DNA of 12,825 nucleotides from SFHK01 sp045538305 (GTDB lineage Bacteria; Bacillota; Clostridia; Christensenellales; Aristaeellaceae). Of the stretch, positions 7,095 to 12,825 are shown piece by piece (position 1 is the first letter of the stretch; the number at the start of each line of letters is the position of its first letter). The DNA lies in contig JAZSRC010000086.1 in the NCBI GenBank assembly GCA_045538305.1, positions 1 through 12,825 on the forward strand, written 5' to 3'. The notes beneath the pieces are model-generated. The model did not search any database. It saw only the letters and a program-made list of their open reading frames with translations, and was not told the DNA's origin. Made by a program: the position numbers and the translations under genes.

Positions 7095-8603
7095 ATGGAC
7101 AGGTGTTTTTCCGTTATCCGAAGAATCACTTCGCTGATTTTGATATTCTCGCTAGTATTTATCATGCCCGTAAACGGTTATGCCGAAGAGAGGCTGGCGA
7201 TCGTCACAGCCGACCGACTTTATGTTTACAAAGAAAGCGCATGCAAAACCCGCATCGGTACACTCAAAAAACTGGCAGTCGTTACTGTCAGTTCGTCCTC
7301 AGGCGGCATTTCCTGCATTCATCAAAACGGCAATACAGGTTACGCTGATTCCGATGGAATCAGCTATGCTGATGAGCTTGCCAAACCTCGTATGGTAAAC
7401 CAACAGACCTATGTATACGCAAAGGCGTCATCTTCCTCCAAGCGCACACGAATCAGTAAGAATACAATTGTCAACCTGCTAGCTACTACCGGTAGATGGG
7501 CGCTGGTTGAAAAAAACGGTAACGTTGCTTACATTAAAACGAGCTGCCTTTCCTCGGTTAAGGAAGATAAAACCGTATATGAAGAATTCAGTGCAATTGT
7601 ATCCGCTTCATCCGTAAAAGTGTATGCCTCCGCTTCTACGTCTTCAAAGAATCTTGGCACCATAAAAAAGGGAACGGTTGTTAACGTTCATTCCTATGAC
7701 AGCACGTGGGCCCGCATCAGTCTGAACGGCAATTACGGTTTCGCAAAGCATGCAAACCTGAAACGTCTATCCGGCAATACCCCCACTCCAACCCCAAAAC
7801 CTACTCTAGCCACGCCAACAGCGACGCCAAAGCCGGAGAACGAATTCGTTTATGAAGAATTCAGCGCGGAAGCCATCATCAGCTACGTACGCGTATATGC
7901 ATCCGCATCCGAAAGCTCGGAGTATCTGGGACGCGTTAAAAAGGGAACCGTTGTAAACGTACATGGCTACGATAAAACATGGGCTCACATCAGTCTGAAC
8001 GGGAACTATGGGTACTGCAAGCATTCGGGGCTTAAACGGCTTAAGGAGGCTCCCACTCCAACCCCCACGCTGAAGCCTACCGCGACGCCGAAGCCTACTG
8101 CGACGCCCAAACCCTCGCCTAGCCCATCAACATTAACAGCAGAAGCAATTTTTTCAAGCGATTATTCCAACGAAAAGAAAACCTACCTGTATATTGTGAA
8201 TGTAATGGGTTATAATCCCGCTGTCGCATGTGGCATTATGGCTAACATAAAAGCAGAATCCAGCTTTAATCCAAAGGCAGTTTCCAGCGGAGGCGGCTAT
8301 ACAGGCTTATGTCAGTGGAGTTCCTCGCGGTTCAGCGCCATTAAAACATGGTGTAAGGAACGTGGTTACGATCCGATGTCGCTGGAAGGTCAGCTCAGAT
8401 ATCTGGATTATGATCTGGATTCGCGCTACACGCTTTATCACAAGGCGCTTTTAAAGATCGAAAATACCGTACAGGGTGCGTATGATGCAGGTTACTATTT
8501 CTGCTACAATTATGAACGGCCGTCAAATAAAGAATCGAAATCCGATAAACGCGGTCAGGTAGCCCGGGATACATACTGGGTCAAGTACGTACAAGGATAT
8601 TAA
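7095..8603 (+). CDS. secreted SH3-repeat protein with phage-tail-lysozyme-type domain
   Basis: Codes for 502 residues. A signal peptide (basic MDRCFSVIRR, hydrophobic core 11-25, likely cut after NGYA at 30) sends it outside the cell. Four SH3-like repeats follow at about 33-92, 99-156, 162-225 and 253-316; such modules usually bind peptidoglycan. Thr/Pro/Lys linkers lie at about 229-248 and 320-347. The C-terminal domain (about 350-500) resembles the phage tail lysozyme family (Phage_lysozyme2): 'MGYNPAVACGIMANIKAESSFNP' spans 371-393 with candidate catalytic Glu388, followed by 'GYTGLCQW' (401-408). This suggests cleavage of the cell's own wall or of neighbours' walls. No sortase motif or membrane anchor is seen, so it is probably held by the SH3 modules. 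No phage genes surround it. The in-frame ORF extends far upstream, but the promoter at 7023-7051, the ribosome binding site GAGGGA and the signal peptide fix the start at 7095. Confidence 0.9.
   Translation: MDRCFSVIRRITSLILIFSLVFIMPVNGYAEERLAIVTADRLYVYKESACKTRIGTLKKLAVVTVSSSSGGISCIHQNGNTGYADSDGISYADELAKPRMVNQQTYVYAKASSSSKRTRISKNTIVNLLATTGRWALVEKNGNVAYIKTSCLSSVKEDKTVYEEFSAIVSASSVKVYASASTSSKNLGTIKKGTVVNVHSYDSTWARISLNGNYGFAKHANLKRLSGNTPTPTPKPTLATPTATPKPENEFVYEEFSAEAIISYVRVYASASESSEYLGRVKKGTVVNVHGYDKTWAHISLNGNYGYCKHSGLKRLKEAPTPTPTLKPTATPKPTATPKPSPSPSTLTAEAIFSSDYSNEKKTYLYIVNVMGYNPAVACGIMANIKAESSFNPKAVSSGGGYTGLCQWSSSRFSAIKTWCKERGYDPMSLEGQLRYLDYDLDSRYTLYHKALLKIENTVQGAYDAGYYFCYNYERPSNKESKSDKRGQVARDTYWVKYVQGY
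7578..7769 (+). repeat. SH3 repeat unit, copy A of an internal duplication
   Basis: Residues 162-225 of the secreted protein, from YEEFSA to LKRL. By eye, 46 of 64 residues match copy B at 7851-8042, with no gaps. The shared blocks are VYASAS, KKGTVVNVH and ISLNGNYG. Confidence 0.85.
7851..8042 (+). repeat. SH3 repeat unit, copy B of an internal duplication
   Basis: Residues 253-316, the same length as copy A and separated from it by a Thr/Pro linker. The two SH3-like repeats nearer the N-terminus (33-156) are much more divergent, so copies A and B are a recent tandem duplication within the gene. Confidence 0.85.
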
Positions 8604-8609
8604 AGCAGA

Positions 8610-8641
8610 GCCCTGGCAATCGTCTTAGCGGTTGCCGGGGC
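8610..8641 (+). terminator. intrinsic terminator after the lysozyme gene
   Basis: GCCCTGGCAATCG, loop TCTTAG, CGGTTGCCGGGGC: a 13-bp stem (three G-T pairs) starting 7 bases after the TAA, then ATTTTA. The convergent URO-D-family gene ends at 8648, only 7 bases beyond, so the same hairpin may also stop transcription from that side. The T tract in that direction is poor. Confidence 0.8.
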
Positions 8642-8647
8642 ATTTTA

Positions 8648-9694
8648 CTAACGAATGGAAGTATCGTACATGGCGAGGATGTTTTCAATCGGCGTGTCAT
8701 TCTGAATATAGTGTGCAGACGTCATAATGTAACCGCCGTCTTTGCCCAGAATGGATATTGCCCGTTTGACCGCTTCCCTTACTTCCTCTACCTTCCCGTT
8801 TGGAAGCGTATGCTGTACATCCATGCCGCCATGGAAGCACAATTCTTGTCCCCACGTATCCTTTATATATTGAAAGTCCATACCGACAGCCAGCGGCTGA
8901 AGGGGATTGAGCACATCAATCGGCAGTTTTTTCAGGTTGTCTATCTGCGTTATAATGGAACCGCAGGAATGATACAGTATTTTTTTGCCATAGCTTTTGA
9001 TCAATGCGTTCACTCGTCTGTGATACGGATATACGAATTCTTCCAGCATTTTGGGAGACATGATCAATGTACGCTGGGTAGCGATATCGTCATACGTATA
9101 AACAATATCAATCTTATCCTGCGCATGCTCCATCGCCTTTTTGATGAATTCACACCAGAAATTGCATATCTTCTCCATAATATAGTGAGCGATTTCCGGA
9201 TTGAGCGCCATATCAATCAAAAATTGCTCCTGCCCGCGCATCATCCATGCCGTTTCATAGAAACCGCCGGTATGCAGCTTAATCACGCGTTTTTCATGAA
9301 GATCCCCTATCTTATCGGAATAATGCTCCCAATCGTAGTCATTTGCATTGGGCCATTTATCATATTGTTCAAAGTCTTCTACTTCTTCAACAAAGGCAAG
9401 CGGTCTGGAAATATATTCTGCATACTCAGTGAACTCATTTTTCACAAGACGCATATGCGCGCCGTCATGGGCATACCATGTTCCGTCTTCCAGTATTTCC
9501 GGCGGCGGCAACGTGGAATCCGGAAATACAAACTGAAGATCCACATCGAGATAATCGTACAGCTCCTGCTCCGTCTTCGCGCCGAAATGATTCATCAGTG
9601 TTTTAAGCGCCGATGGCTCCGCCCAGAAATCTACAGGGCAGCGATCGGGTTGTTTATGCGAAAGCGCACGAAATACGCGTTCTCTGGATGTCAT
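8648..9694 (-). CDS. uroporphyrinogen decarboxylase (URO-D) family protein, probable corrinoid/methyltransferase-type member
   Basis: Codes for 348 residues from the preferred ATG at 9694. 'MTSRERVFRALSHKQPDRCPVDFW' is the usual N-terminus of the URO-D superfamily. 'YHSCGSI' (241-247) carries the His242-x-Cys244 pattern found in the zinc site of MtaA/CmuA-type methyltransferases. 'CFHGGMDVQHTLPNG' (286-300) and 'SAHYIQNDTPIENILAMYD' (326-344) are late family landmarks. True heme-pathway HemE is unlikely: no other heme gene is near and the N-terminus is of the methyltransferase-like kind. The substrate is unknown, and no corrinoid protein gene lies beside it. An in-frame ATG 20 codons upstream (9754) falls before the expected transcription start, whereas AAGGGGAGAGA lies 7 bases before 9694. 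Single gene with its own promoter. Confidence 0.88.
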   Translation of the reverse strand: MTSRERVFRALSHKQPDRCPVDFWAEPSALKTLMNHFGAKTEQELYDYLDVDLQFVFPDSTLPPPEILEDGTWYAHDGAHMRLVKNEFTEYAEYISRPLAFVEEVEDFEQYDKWPNANDYDWEHYSDKIGDLHEKRVIKLHTGGFYETAWMMRGQEQFLIDMALNPEIAHYIMEKICNFWCEFIKKAMEHAQDKIDIVYTYDDIATQRTLIMSPKMLEEFVYPYHRRVNALIKSYGKKILYHSCGSIITQIDNLKKLPIDVLNPLQPLAVGMDFQYIKDTWGQELCFHGGMDVQHTLPNGKVEEVREAVKRAISILGKDGGYIMTSAHYIQNDTPIENILAMYDTSIR

Positions 9695-9755
9695 GCAAAA
9701 TCTCTCCCCTTCTGTTTTGATTCTCATGTGAAATGTTTTTCTTCGCCTTACCAAA

Positions 9756-9783
9756 ATTATACCTTATTCTCTAAAACTGTCAA
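9756..9783 (-). promoter_or_regulatory. promoter of the URO-D-family gene
   Basis: On the minus strand TTGACA (9778-9783), 16 bases and TATAAT (9756-9761) match both consensus hexamers. Transcription should begin near 9749, leaving a 5' leader of about 55 bases before the ATG at 9694. Confidence 0.88.
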
Positions 9784-9810
9784 GCACCTCAATCTTTTCC
9801 GTTTTGCGCT

Positions 9811-9838
9811 TTCAAATGCAACGTTTTTCCCATACAAT
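9811..9838 (+). promoter_or_regulatory. weak candidate promoter of tatD-glpP
   Basis: TTCAAA (9811-9816), 16 bases and TACAAT (9833-9838) point at tatD. A better-looking TATAAT at 9842-9847 would start the transcript at about 9854, inside the ribosome binding site, and has no -35 at the right distance, so I prefer the weaker pair. The region is divergent with the URO-D promoter. Confidence 0.4.
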
Positions 9839-9868
9839 AGATATAATGAATCCGGAGGATGGGATTAT

Positions 9869-10657
9869 ATGATACTTTTTGATACGCACTGCCATATTAA
9901 CGATGAACGATTTGAAGAAGATCGTCACGAAACCATACAGCGCATGAAAGAAGCCGGAGTTCAGTGTGCGGTTGTTGTCGGCGATGGCGCCAGAGACCCT
10001 TCCACAGCGGTTCAGCTTGCGCGCGAACACAATTTCCTCTTCGCAGCTGTCGGCGTTCATCCACATGATGCAAGTCTTTGGACCGAAAACCATCCTGCGC
10101 TTATCGGAGAGTGGATGAAAACCAGAAAAGTTGTAGCACTTGGCGAAATCGGCCTTGATTATCACTACGATCTTTCCCCGCGCGACGAACAGAGAAAGGT
10201 GTTTGACTTACAGCTTGATCTCGCATATGAGCTGAATATGCCCGCCATCCTTCACATCCGCGAAGCCCATGGCGATGCAACAGACATGCTCCTAGAAAGA
10301 GCCCGGAGGGGACGCATGCCCAAGGGCGTCATGCACTGCTATACCGGTAGCTGGGAAAGCGCAAAAACATATCTGGATCTCGGCCTATATATTTCCCTTT
10401 CAGGCGCCGTCACATTTAAAAATGCGCCCAAGCTGACACAGGTGGCGGAAAGCATGCCCATTGACAGGCTTCTAATCGAAACAGATTGCCCCTATATGGC
10501 GCCTGTTCCTATGCGTGGAAAGCGCAACGAGCCGGCCTATGTCCGGTATGTGCTTGAAAAAATTGCATCAATACGAAATATGGAGCCGGAAGAAGCCGCT
10601 CGCATCACCTTTGAAAACGGGCTTCGTTTATTCGGAATCTCAAATCATTCGCTTTAA
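9869..10657 (+). CDS. tatD: TatD family metal-dependent nuclease
   Basis: Codes for 262 residues, the usual length for TatD (YabD/YcfH type), a TIM-barrel metal-dependent hydrolase with deoxyribonuclease activity in characterised members. Metal ligands are visible in order: His7 and His9 (FDTHCHIND), Glu93 (LGEIGLDYHYD), His129 (ILHIREAH), His156 (MHCYTG) and Asp206 (IETDCPYMAP). The common HxRDA block reads HIREA here, a conservative Asp-to-Glu change. GVHPHDA lies at 62-68. The reading frame is open far upstream, antisense to the URO-D gene. However, GGAGGA lies 9 bases before the ATG at 9869 and the protein begins there exactly like the family. glpP follows after 12 bases, so the two are probably co-transcribed. 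Confidence 0.95.
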   Translation: MILFDTHCHINDERFEEDRHETIQRMKEAGVQCAVVVGDGARDPSTAVQLAREHNFLFAAVGVHPHDASLWTENHPALIGEWMKTRKVVALGEIGLDYHYDLSPRDEQRKVFDLQLDLAYELNMPAILHIREAHGDATDMLLERARRGRMPKGVMHCYTGSWESAKTYLDLGLYISLSGAVTFKNAPKLTQVAESMPIDRLLIETDCPYMAPVPMRGKRNEPAYVRYVLEKIASIRNMEPEEAARITFENGLRLFGISNHSL

Positions 10658-10669
10658 CGGAGGTTGCCT

Positions 10670-11242
10670 ATGCAGTTAACAGAGTTCCAAACGTATTTGG
10701 ATTCGTACCCAGTGATTGCATCCGTTAAAGATGAAAACGGCCTGAACGCTTGTTTGCCCTCGAACTGTCGGATTGTATTCGTGTTATACGGATCGCTTCT
10801 TGACATTCCGATGATTGTAAATAGAATAACCGAAGCAGATAAAATTGCCATCGTTCATCTCGATCTGATCGACGGACTTGCCGCGCGGGAATCAGCGGTC
10901 GATTATATTGCCGCTCAAACGCGGGCAGCCGGTATTATTTCTACAAAAAGCATACTCATCAAACGTGCAAAGCAGCTTGGACTCCTTGCCATTCAAAGGT
11001 TTTTCCTTCTGGACTCGCTCGCTCTCTCCAATATTGCCCGGCAAACGGCTGCAAACAACCCCGATGTGATTGAGGTAATCCCCGGCGCAATGCCGAAGAT
11101 TATCAAAATCATTTCCGAGGATGCATCCATTCCCGTGATCGCAGGCGGATTGCTTCGGGATTCGTCCGATGTCATCAATGCGCTGCAGGCAGGTGCACGC
11201 GCCATATCGTCAACCGACCCCCAGATTTGGGCAAAAATATGA
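10670..11242 (+). CDS. glpP: glycerol-3-phosphate-responsive antiterminator GlpP
   Basis: Codes for 190 residues, the normal size for GlpP. In the presence of glycerol 3-phosphate, GlpP binds the leader RNA of glp genes and prevents termination (known from B. subtilis glpFK and glpD). It has a TIM-barrel-like fold without a classical RNA-binding domain. Motifs: 'IVHLDLIDGLA' (61-71), 'GIISTKS' (88-94), 'QRFFLLDS' (109-116), 'PDVIEVIPGAMPK' (131-143) and 'PVIAGGLLRD' (155-164). A TTG six bases upstream is in frame, but it directly abuts the GGAGG, while the ATG at 10670 sits 6 bases after it, so ATG is chosen. It is co-directional with tatD (12-nt gap). Its likely target is the terminator leader 80 bases downstream. 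Confidence 0.95.
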   Translation: MQLTEFQTYLDSYPVIASVKDENGLNACLPSNCRIVFVLYGSLLDIPMIVNRITEADKIAIVHLDLIDGLAARESAVDYIAAQTRAAGIISTKSILIKRAKQLGLLAIQRFFLLDSLALSNIARQTAANNPDVIEVIPGAMPKIIKIISEDASIPVIAGGLLRDSSDVINALQAGARAISSTDPQIWAKI

Positions 11243-11268
11243 TGATTGCCCCCTTTTCACCACAAATC

Positions 11269-11297
11269 TTAACAATACCATGTTAAAATTATAATAC
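11269..11297 (+). promoter_or_regulatory. promoter of the GlpA-type oxidoreductase operon
   Basis: TTAACA (11269-11274) is followed by TATAAT (11290-11295, 15-base spacer) or the overlapping TAATAC (11292-11297, 17-base spacer). Transcription should start about 11302, giving an untranslated leader of about 95 bases before the ATG at 11396, long enough to hold the terminator at 11322-11370. Confidence 0.65.
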
Positions 11298-11321
11298 GGA
11301 TTGCCAATTACGGAGATTCAG

Positions 11322-11370
11322 AGAGTATGAGGTACACATCCTGTGGGGTGTGTTTATCATGCTCTTTTTT
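11322..11370 (+). terminator. leader terminator, probable GlpP antitermination target
   Basis: Stem: AGAGTATGA pairs with TCATGCTCT (9 bp, one G-T). After a 3x3 internal loop, ACACATCC pairs with GGGTGTGT (8 bp, one T-G) around a TGTG loop. Six T residues follow (11365-11370). It stands between a promoter and the start codon of a glycerol-3-phosphate oxidoreductase gene and just after glpP, as expected for GlpP-controlled attenuation. Which bases GlpP contacts cannot be read from the sequence. The upstream part of the leader holds a repeated TACGGA (at about 11295 and 11309). Confidence 0.85.
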
Positions 11371-11395
11371 ATGCACATTTACAGGGGGGATTTTC

Positions 11396-12825
11396 ATGTA
11401 CGATGTTGCAATCATTGGCTGCGGCGTAACCGGCGCTGCAACCGCCTTTCAGCTTTCGAAATATCAGCTGAATACTGTGGTTTTAGAAAGAGAAAACGAC
11501 ATTGCGCTTGGCGCAACGCGCGCAAACAGTGCAATTATCCACGCCGGCTATGACCCGCAGCCCGGCACGTTGATGGCCCGCCTGAATGTACGAGGCTGCG
11601 AAATGGCAATGTCGCTTTCAAAGCAATTGGACGTTCCCTATATCAATAACGGATCACTCGTACTTGCATTTTCTGAAGCCGATTTGGAAACCGTAAAAGA
11701 GCTTTACGAAAACGGCGTCCAAAATGGCGTCCCCGGGCTCAGAGTGATTGACGCCAAAGAAGTGCATGAAATGGAGCCTTACGTATCGGAGGAGGTAATC
11801 GGCGCGCTATATGCTCCCTCTGCCGGCATCATCAATCCATGGGAATACGCAATTGCTATGGCGGAGACGGCTGTAAAAAACGGCGTTACGGTTCGTTTGA
11901 ACGCTGAAGTAACCGATATTCAAAAAAAGGACGGCCACTATCTTATCACCGTAAACAGTCAGGAACCTTTGAAAGCCCGATACGTAGTAAACGCTGCCGG
12001 TGTTGACAGTCAGACGATTCACGAGATGGTAGCCGAAAAGAGTTTTACCATTAAACCCAGTCGCGGCGATTACTATCTGATGGATAAATCAGAAGCCTTA
12101 CGCGCCAAGCGGGTTCTTTTCCAATGCCCGAGCGAGGTCGGCAAAGGCGTTCTCGTATCGCCAACCGTTCATGGCAACCTGATTGTCGGACCAAACGCAG
12201 TTGCATGCTTAGATCCGCACCGCGTGAACACGACGCGCGAAGGTCTGGATTATGTAAAAGAAGCCGCCGCTCGCTCCGTTCCTTCCATCAACTATCGAAA
12301 TGCCATCCGTAATTTTGCAGGCATCAGAGCAAATACTGATCAGCCGGATTTTATCATCGGTATGGTAAGCGAAAACTTCCTCGATCTTGCAGGAATCAAA
12401 TCCCCCGGTCTTACAAGCGCGCCTGCCATCGCCGAGGAGGCCGTAAAAATTCTGTCCGAGAATGGTCTTTCGCTTTCTGAAAAACCCAACGCTACCCTGA
12501 CCAGAAAACGCATCCGGTTCAAAGAGCTTTCAGTGGAAGAGAAGAAAGCAGCAATCAAGCGCAATCCTTTATATGGCCGGGTAATTTGCCGCTGTGAAAC
12601 GATTACCGAGGGCGAGATTGTCGATGCGCTTCACTCGCCCATCCCGCCTACGACGCTGGACGGCATCAAACGCCGCACAGGCAGTGGTATGGGGCGATGC
12701 CAAGGCGGTTTTTGCGGGCCACGCGTGATGGAAATCATCGCCCGGGCGCTGGAAGTAAGCCCCTTGGGCATACTCAAGGGTACCATGGGAAGCCGCATCC
12801 TGTTCAGCGAAACCAAGAAGGAGGA
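11396..12825 (+). CDS. GlpA-type FAD-dependent oxidoreductase with C-terminal BFD-like domain (partial at window end)
   Basis: 476 codons are open to the window edge with no stop. MYDVAIIGCGVTGAATAFQL carries the FAD-binding GxGxxG (Gly8/10/13), with 'VVLERENDIALGATRANSAIIHAGYD' after it, as in the DAO fold of GlpA/GlpO/LhgO. 'FAGIRANTDQPDFIIG' (307-322) is the C-terminal FAD-site block. The tail has a BFD-like [2Fe-2S] domain, with Cys398 and Cys400 (ICRCE) and Cys435 and Cys440 (RCQGGFC), as in E. coli GlpA. The likely reaction is oxidation of glycerol 3-phosphate to dihydroxyacetone phosphate, inferred mostly from glpP and the leader; another 2-hydroxyacid substrate is possible. AGGGGGGA lies 5 bases before the ATG. 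In related Clostridia a second flavoprotein and a DUF1667 protein usually follow, but these would lie outside the window. Confidence 0.9.
   Translation, partial: MYDVAIIGCGVTGAATAFQLSKYQLNTVVLERENDIALGATRANSAIIHAGYDPQPGTLMARLNVRGCEMAMSLSKQLDVPYINNGSLVLAFSEADLETVKELYENGVQNGVPGLRVIDAKEVHEMEPYVSEEVIGALYAPSAGIINPWEYAIAMAETAVKNGVTVRLNAEVTDIQKKDGHYLITVNSQEPLKARYVVNAAGVDSQTIHEMVAEKSFTIKPSRGDYYLMDKSEALRAKRVLFQCPSEVGKGVLVSPTVHGNLIVGPNAVACLDPHRVNTTREGLDYVKEAAARSVPSINYRNAIRNFAGIRANTDQPDFIIGMVSENFLDLAGIKSPGLTSAPAIAEEAVKILSENGLSLSEKPNATLTRKRIRFKELSVEEKKAAIKRNPLYGRVICRCETITEGEIVDALHSPIPPTTLDGIKRRTGSGMGRCQGGFCGPRVMEIIARALEVSPLGILKGTMGSRILFSETKKE
12818..12825 (+). promoter_or_regulatory. probable ribosome binding site of the next gene, cut by the window edge
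   Basis: The window ends in AAGGAGGA, an ideal Shine-Dalgarno sequence lying inside the last codons of the oxidoreductase gene (SETKKE). It suggests that the gene ends within a few codons and that the next gene starts 5-10 bases beyond, overlapping or nearly touching it. Confidence 0.55.

Noticed and set aside
7780..8130. CRISPR-like or satellite repeats
   Set aside because: The repeats are codons of Thr/Pro/Lys linkers and duplicated SH3 modules inside one coding frame, without spacer-repeat periodicity.
7095..8603. Lysozyme domain as a sign of a prophage
   Set aside because: There are no tail, capsid, holin, integrase or phage regulator genes nearby, and the protein carries a signal peptide and host-type repeats.
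9695..9754. Longer N-terminus of the URO-D-family protein (start at 9754)
   Set aside because: The expected transcription start (about 9749) lies downstream of that ATG, and the strong ribosome binding site belongs to the ATG at 9694.
9842..9847. TATAAT as the -10 of tatD
   Set aside because: A start near 9854 would remove the tatD ribosome binding site, and no -35 stands 16-18 bases upstream.
8711..9868. In-frame N-terminal extension of tatD, 386 codons
   Set aside because: It is antisense to the URO-D-family gene and crosses its promoter. The TatD family N-terminus begins exactly at 9869, with a good ribosome binding site.

Overview
The window looks like chromosomal DNA of a Gram-positive Clostridia-type bacterium (Bacillota). 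GlpP, EpsC-type serine acetyltransferase, YhaM and a GlpA-type oxidoreductase are Firmicutes-flavoured. Promoters are close to the sigma-A consensus, ribosome binding sites are strong purine-rich Shine-Dalgarno sequences, and one secreted protein carries the Thr-Pro-Lys linkers common in gut Clostridia. No rRNA, tRNA, CRISPR array or prophage module is visible. Species cannot be named from the sequence alone.

Layout. (1) 1-340: the C-terminal scrap of a probable transposase, about 160 bases with no recognised content, then the terminator of the next gene. (2) 341-1975, minus: a 511-residue membrane protein of unknown function with its own near-consensus promoter. (3) 2042-6986, minus: a four-gene operon read yhaM (exoribonuclease) > topB (topoisomerase III) > epsC (serine O-acetyltransferase) > DUF362/ferredoxin protein. 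Spacings are 33 nt, an 8-nt overlap and 15 nt. The promoter carries a perfect 19-bp palindrome over its -10. (4) 7023-8641, plus: a divergent gene for a secreted protein with four SH3-like repeats, Pro/Thr linkers and a phage-tail-lysozyme domain, closed by a strong hairpin. (5) 8648-9783, minus: a uroporphyrinogen-decarboxylase-family protein with its own strong promoter. (6) 9811-12825, plus: a tatD nuclease gene, then glpP, then a separate promoter and leader terminator in front of a GlpA-type FAD oxidoreductase with a C-terminal Cys4 domain. The window ends inside that last gene, on what looks like the ribosome binding site of the next one.

How it works together. The clearest circuit is at the right: GlpP is a glycerol-3-phosphate-responsive RNA-binding antiterminator, and an intrinsic terminator lies in the leader of the glycerol-3-phosphate oxidoreductase gene directly downstream. 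This suggests that the gene, and the operon presumably continuing outside the window, is switched on by GlpP. The yhaM-topB-epsC-DUF362 operon mixes nucleic-acid housekeeping with cysteine precursor supply and an Fe-S protein; no shared pathway is evident beyond the sulfur link of the last two. I found no convincing wholly new system. The least explained items are the 511-residue coiled-coil membrane protein, the palindrome on the yhaM promoter and the repeat-flanked hairpin at 1984-2037.
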